This document shows, piece by piece, positions 61,553 through 64,000 of a stretch of 64,000 nucleotides of DNA; the stretch's first letter is position 1, and each line of letters starts with the position of its first letter. The position numbers were made by a program, and so were the translations under genes. The stretch is from positions 1 to 64,000 of the forward strand of contig DUEN01000002.1 in the NCBI GenBank assembly GCA_011176545.1, given 5' to 3'. The stretch comes from Caldilineae bacterium (lineage in GTDB: Bacteria; Chloroflexota; Anaerolineae; DUEN01). The notes beneath the pieces were generated by a model that saw nothing but the letters and a program-made list of their open reading frames with translations, was not told the origin of the DNA and did no database searches.

Positions 61553-62545
61553 ATGAAGGTCATCATCCCACTGGCGGGATTCGGGACGCGTCTCCGCCCA
61601 CACACCTACAGTAAGCCGAAGCCCCTGGTCCACGTGGCGGGCAAGCCGGTGCTGGGGCATATCCTGGACAAGCTGGCCGGCCTCGATCTGGAGGAGGTCA
61701 TCTTCATCGTCGGCTATCTGGGCGAACAGATCCAAGAATACGTGGACACACATTATCACTTCCCGGCGCGCTACGTGGAGCAGAAGGAGCTCCTGGGACA
61801 GGCGCACGCCATATGGCTGGCGCGTGAGCACGTGCGGGACGACGTACTCATCATCTTCGTCGATACGATCTTCGAGACGGACCTAATGGCGCTACAGAGC
61901 GTCGAGGCGGACGGCGTGATCTACGTGAAGGAGGTAGAAGATCCGCGACGGTTTGGGGTGGCCGTCGTGGAAGGCGACCGGATCGTGCGCCTCGTGGAGA
62001 AGCCGGCGACCGATGAGCATCGCCTGGCGATCATCGGCGTCTATTATATCAAGGACAGTCCCTGGCTCATGCGCGCCATCGAGGAGCTCATGGCACGAGA
62101 TATCCGGACTAAGGGGGAGTACTATCTCGCGGACGCGCTGCAGCTAATGATCGACCAGGGCGCACATCTGATCCCCAAAGAGGTCGATGTGTGGGAGGAT
62201 TGCGGCAAACCTGAGACCGTCCTGCACACCAACCGATATCTCCTGTCCAAGCTCCAGGATAACGGCAAAAAGGCCCACCTGGTCAATACGACGGTGGTCC
62301 CGCCCGTGTACATCGCGCCGACGGCCAGGATCGAGAACTCGATCATCGGCCCATATGCGACCATCGCGGATCACGCTAAGATACGTAACGCGCTGATCCG
62401 GGACTCCATCATCGATGAGGGGGCCGAGATCTGCGATACGATGTTGGATCAGTCGCTGATCGGGAAGAACGCGGTGGTGCGAGGGCGCTACCACCGCCTC
62501 AACGTGGGCGACTCATCCCAGGTGGACTTCAGCGATGCCTATTGA
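61553..62545 (+). CDS. Sugar-1-phosphate nucleotidyltransferase
   Basis: 330 residues. The N-terminal nucleotidyltransferase motif LAGFGTRLRPHTYSKPKPLVHVAGKP is at 7-32. EKPATDEHRLAIIGVYYI and KGEYYLADALQLMI are also conserved; the usual GDN before the Mg2+ site is replaced by IFVDTIF. The C-terminal part (about 245-330) has hexapeptide repeats of the left-handed beta-helix type (IENSIIGPYATIADHAKI). It should activate glucose-1-phosphate or another sugar with UTP or dTTP. It starts 28 bp after gatA; the following small gene overlaps its end. Confidence 0.9.
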   Translation: MKVIIPLAGFGTRLRPHTYSKPKPLVHVAGKPVLGHILDKLAGLDLEEVIFIVGYLGEQIQEYVDTHYHFPARYVEQKELLGQAHAIWLAREHVRDDVLIIFVDTIFETDLMALQSVEADGVIYVKEVEDPRRFGVAVVEGDRIVRLVEKPATDEHRLAIIGVYYIKDSPWLMRAIEELMARDIRTKGEYYLADALQLMIDQGAHLIPKEVDVWEDCGKPETVLHTNRYLLSKLQDNGKKAHLVNTTVVPPVYIAPTARIENSIIGPYATIADHAKIRNALIRDSIIDEGAEICDTMLDQSLIGKNAVVRGRYHRLNVGDSSQVDFSDAY

Positions 62546-62753
62546 GGCCCCGGTACGGTGTCGGGCGGAGACACGGTATCCTGAACGGCCAACGGAGGTC
62601 TATTGGGAAGGCGTCTGGCATCCCGTGAGCCTCTTGAGGAGCTGGCGGGAGCCGGGGATGATCTGCTTCCGCGTGCGAAGCGAGGCCGGACGGTGGTTTC
62701 TGCTCCGATATGACCTGGCGAGAGATCGCTGGGAGGTGAGCGTCGGAGACTGA
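62535..62753 (+). CDS. Small uncharacterised protein (DUF6504-like)
   Basis: 72 residues. The ATG overlaps the nucleotidyltransferase stop by 11 bp, which suggests translational coupling. The composition is high in Trp, Arg and Tyr (VYWEGVWHPVSLLRSWREPG, RWFLLRYDLARDRWEV). The pattern of short beta strands with paired aromatics resembles small DUF6504-type proteins; the assignment is tentative. No signal peptide, no membrane segment. A spurious frame is possible, but a clear protein-like strand pattern makes it probably real. Confidence 0.6.
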   Translation: MPIEAPVRCRAETRYPERPTEVYWEGVWHPVSLLRSWREPGMICFRVRSEAGRWFLLRYDLARDRWEVSVGD

Positions 62754-62769
62754 GGGCGTGTCTGAGATG

Positions 62770-62867
62770 AACCGCAAAGACCGCAAAGAGCGTCGAGATC
62801 TTCAAGTCTCTTCTCCATGAGCAATCTTTGTAGAAGGCTTTGCGTCTTTTGCGCTCTTTGCGGTTAG
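62770..62867. repeat. 98 bp imperfect inverted repeat, AACCGC...GCGGTT type, copy 2
   Basis: Left arm AACCGCAAAGACCGCAAAGA and right arm ending TTTTGCGCTCTTTGCGGTT. Matches the copy at 51911-52010 in arms and length, while the middle differs. It lies between the 72-residue protein and ald. Confidence 0.7.
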
Positions 62868-62963
62868 GAAGCAAGTTCTCCAAGGCCCAATACAGGGCTT
62901 CGTGGGATACTTCGCTGACACAATCTAAGTGGCTGCGAGGGAGCAGCAAATGGAGGATCGACG

Positions 62964-64000
62964 ATGATCGTAGGCACAGTGCGCGAGGTCAAGGATAACG
63001 AATATCGGGTAGGGCTGACGCCGGGTGGCGTGGCCTCCCTGGTGCAGGATGGCCACCAGGTATTGATCGAAACGGGCGCGGGGGAGGGATCGGGCATCAC
63101 CGACGAAGAATACGCCTCCGTTGGGGCGGAGATCCTCCCCTCAGCCAAGGAAGTTTGGGAGCGTGCCCAGCTCATCGTGAAGGTCAAGGAGCCGGTGCCC
63201 GAGGAATATGGCTACCTGCGCCCGGACCTGATGCTCTTCACCTTCCTCCACCTGGCGGCCAATGAGTCGCTGACCCGGCAGATGATGGGGAGCGGCGTCA
63301 CCGGCATCGCCTACGAGACGGTAGAACTGGCCGATGGATCGCTGCCGTTGCTGGAGCCGATGAGCGAGATTGCCGGCCGGATGGCGGTCCAGATCGCCGC
63401 TCACTACCTGGAGAAGATGAACGGCGGCCGTGGGAAACTGTTGGGGGGCGTCCCCGGCGTTCGACCGTCCGACGTGGTCATTATCGGCGGGGGGACCGTC
63501 GGCACCAATGCGGCGCAGGTGGCGCTGGGCATGGGCGCCCATGTCACCGTGCTGGACATCGATATCGAACGCTTGCGCTATCTGAGCCACATCCTGCACG
63601 GGAGCCTGACGACGCTGAATTCCGATCCACACAGCATCGCCAACTCGGTGAGCTACGCGGATGTGCTCATCGGGGCGGTGTTGATCAAGGGAGGCCGGGC
63701 GCCGACGTTGGTCACCCGGGAGATGGTGCGCACGATGAAGCCCGGGAGCGTGATCATCGATGTGGCCGTGGATCAGGGCGGCTGCGTGGAGACGAGTCAC
63801 CCGACCACCCATAGCGATCCAGTTTACTTCGTCGATGGCGTGTTGCATTACTGTGTGGCCAATATGCCTGGGGCCGTGCCACGGACCTCCACTTTCGCCC
63901 TGGCCAACGCCACGATCCCATATGTACGCCGGTTGGCGGCGCTGGGGTTCGAGCAAGCCGTGCGGAGAGACCCGGCTTTGGCCCGCGGGGTGAACGTGTA
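62964..64000 (+). CDS. ald: Alanine dehydrogenase, cut by the window edge
   Basis: 345 codons seen, open at the right edge; the family is about 370 residues, so only the end is missing. It interconverts L-alanine and pyruvate with [20 protein letters not shown] at 7-23, the catalytic Lys in [13 protein letters not shown], the His in [10 protein letters not shown], the dinucleotide motif [21 protein letters not shown] and the C-terminal [13 protein letters not shown] are conserved. GGAGG lies eight bases before the ATG. Confidence 0.96.
   Translation, partial: MIVGTVREVKDNEYRVGLTPGGVASLVQDGHQVLIETGAGEGSGITDEEYASVGAEILPSAKEVWERAQLIVKVKEPVPEEYGYLRPDLMLFTFLHLAANESLTRQMMGSGVTGIAYETVELADGSLPLLEPMSEIAGRMAVQIAAHYLEKMNGGRGKLLGGVPGVRPSDVVIIGGGTVGTNAAQVALGMGAHVTVLDIDIERLRYLSHILHGSLTTLNSDPHSIANSVSYADVLIGAVLIKGGRAPTLVTREMVRTMKPGSVIIDVAVDQGGCVETSHPTTHSDPVYFVDGVLHYCVANMPGAVPRTSTFALANATIPYVRRLAALGFEQAVRRDPALARGVNV

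Overview
This 64 kb window is gene-dense bacterial chromosome with high G+C (by eye about 60%). Its content fits a Chloroflexota lineage, probably Anaerolineae-like. The pointers are secreted DUF11/DNRLRE proteins, a beta-helix protein ending in a YLPLMFR-type tail, an AroK-AroB fusion, a MoxR/DUF58/VWA cluster, and many short GTAGGGGCG-armed palindromes between genes. The taxonomic call is an inference. A class A penicillin-binding protein implies a peptidoglycan wall. I saw no rRNA, tRNA, CRISPR array, prophage or transposase gene. Both window edges cut a gene.

Layout. 0-5 kb (minus strand): a receptor-like Ser/Thr kinase, an FHA-winged-helix regulator and a large secreted DNRLRE/DUF11 protein. 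5-10.2 kb (minus): an operon of class A PBP, surE and a PH/DUF1648 membrane protein. 10.4-12.1 kb (minus): a sugar epimerase and a methyltransferase. 12.7-18.3 kb (plus): an MBL-fold hydrolase, then aroA, aroE, an OpgC-like membrane protein and aroC. 18.4-22.2 kb: a decayed TPR gene, a VapBC-type pair, an aldo/keto reductase with ferredoxin-like tail, and a HicBA pair whose HicA looks frameshifted. 22.2-23.8 kb: the aroKB fusion. 23.8-28.3 kb (minus): a small PII-like protein next to a CPA2 antiporter, a VTT-domain protein, and an AI-2E transporter fused to a HAD phosphatase. 28.7-32.2 kb (minus): lepB, pnp and rpsO. 32.4-39.9 kb (minus): a Gfo/Idh/MocA oxidoreductase, a beta-helix protein, a methyltransferase and two adjacent M1-type lipoprotein peptidases. 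40.1-42.7 kb (plus): a CDF transporter, a 3-methyladenine glycosylase and an APH-type kinase. 43-43.4 kb (minus): bacterioferritin. 44-57.8 kb (plus): a long cluster of an exported protein, an ABC-2 transporter, a coiled-coil membrane protein, MoxR, DUF58 and two VWA membrane proteins. 58-64 kb (plus): a metallophosphoesterase, gatC, gatA, a sugar nucleotidyltransferase, a 72-residue protein and the start of alanine dehydrogenase.

How genes work together. The shikimate genes aroA, aroE, aroC and aroKB lie within 11 kb and cover the steps from DAHP to chorismate apart from dehydroquinate dehydratase, which I did not see. rpsO and pnp form the usual pair, separated by two terminator-like hairpins. 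gatC and gatA are together without gatB. The kinase and FHA-winged-helix pair looks like a complete membrane-to-promoter phospho-signalling route. The ABC/MoxR/VWA cluster looks like one conserved but poorly understood membrane system.

Mobile and repeated DNA is the other theme. Two related MITE-like elements (about 146 and 131 bp), each with inverted termini and an apparent 8 bp target duplication, flank the bacterioferritin gene. Several other families of palindromes, heptad repeats and roughly 100 bp inverted repeats fill most intergenic gaps.
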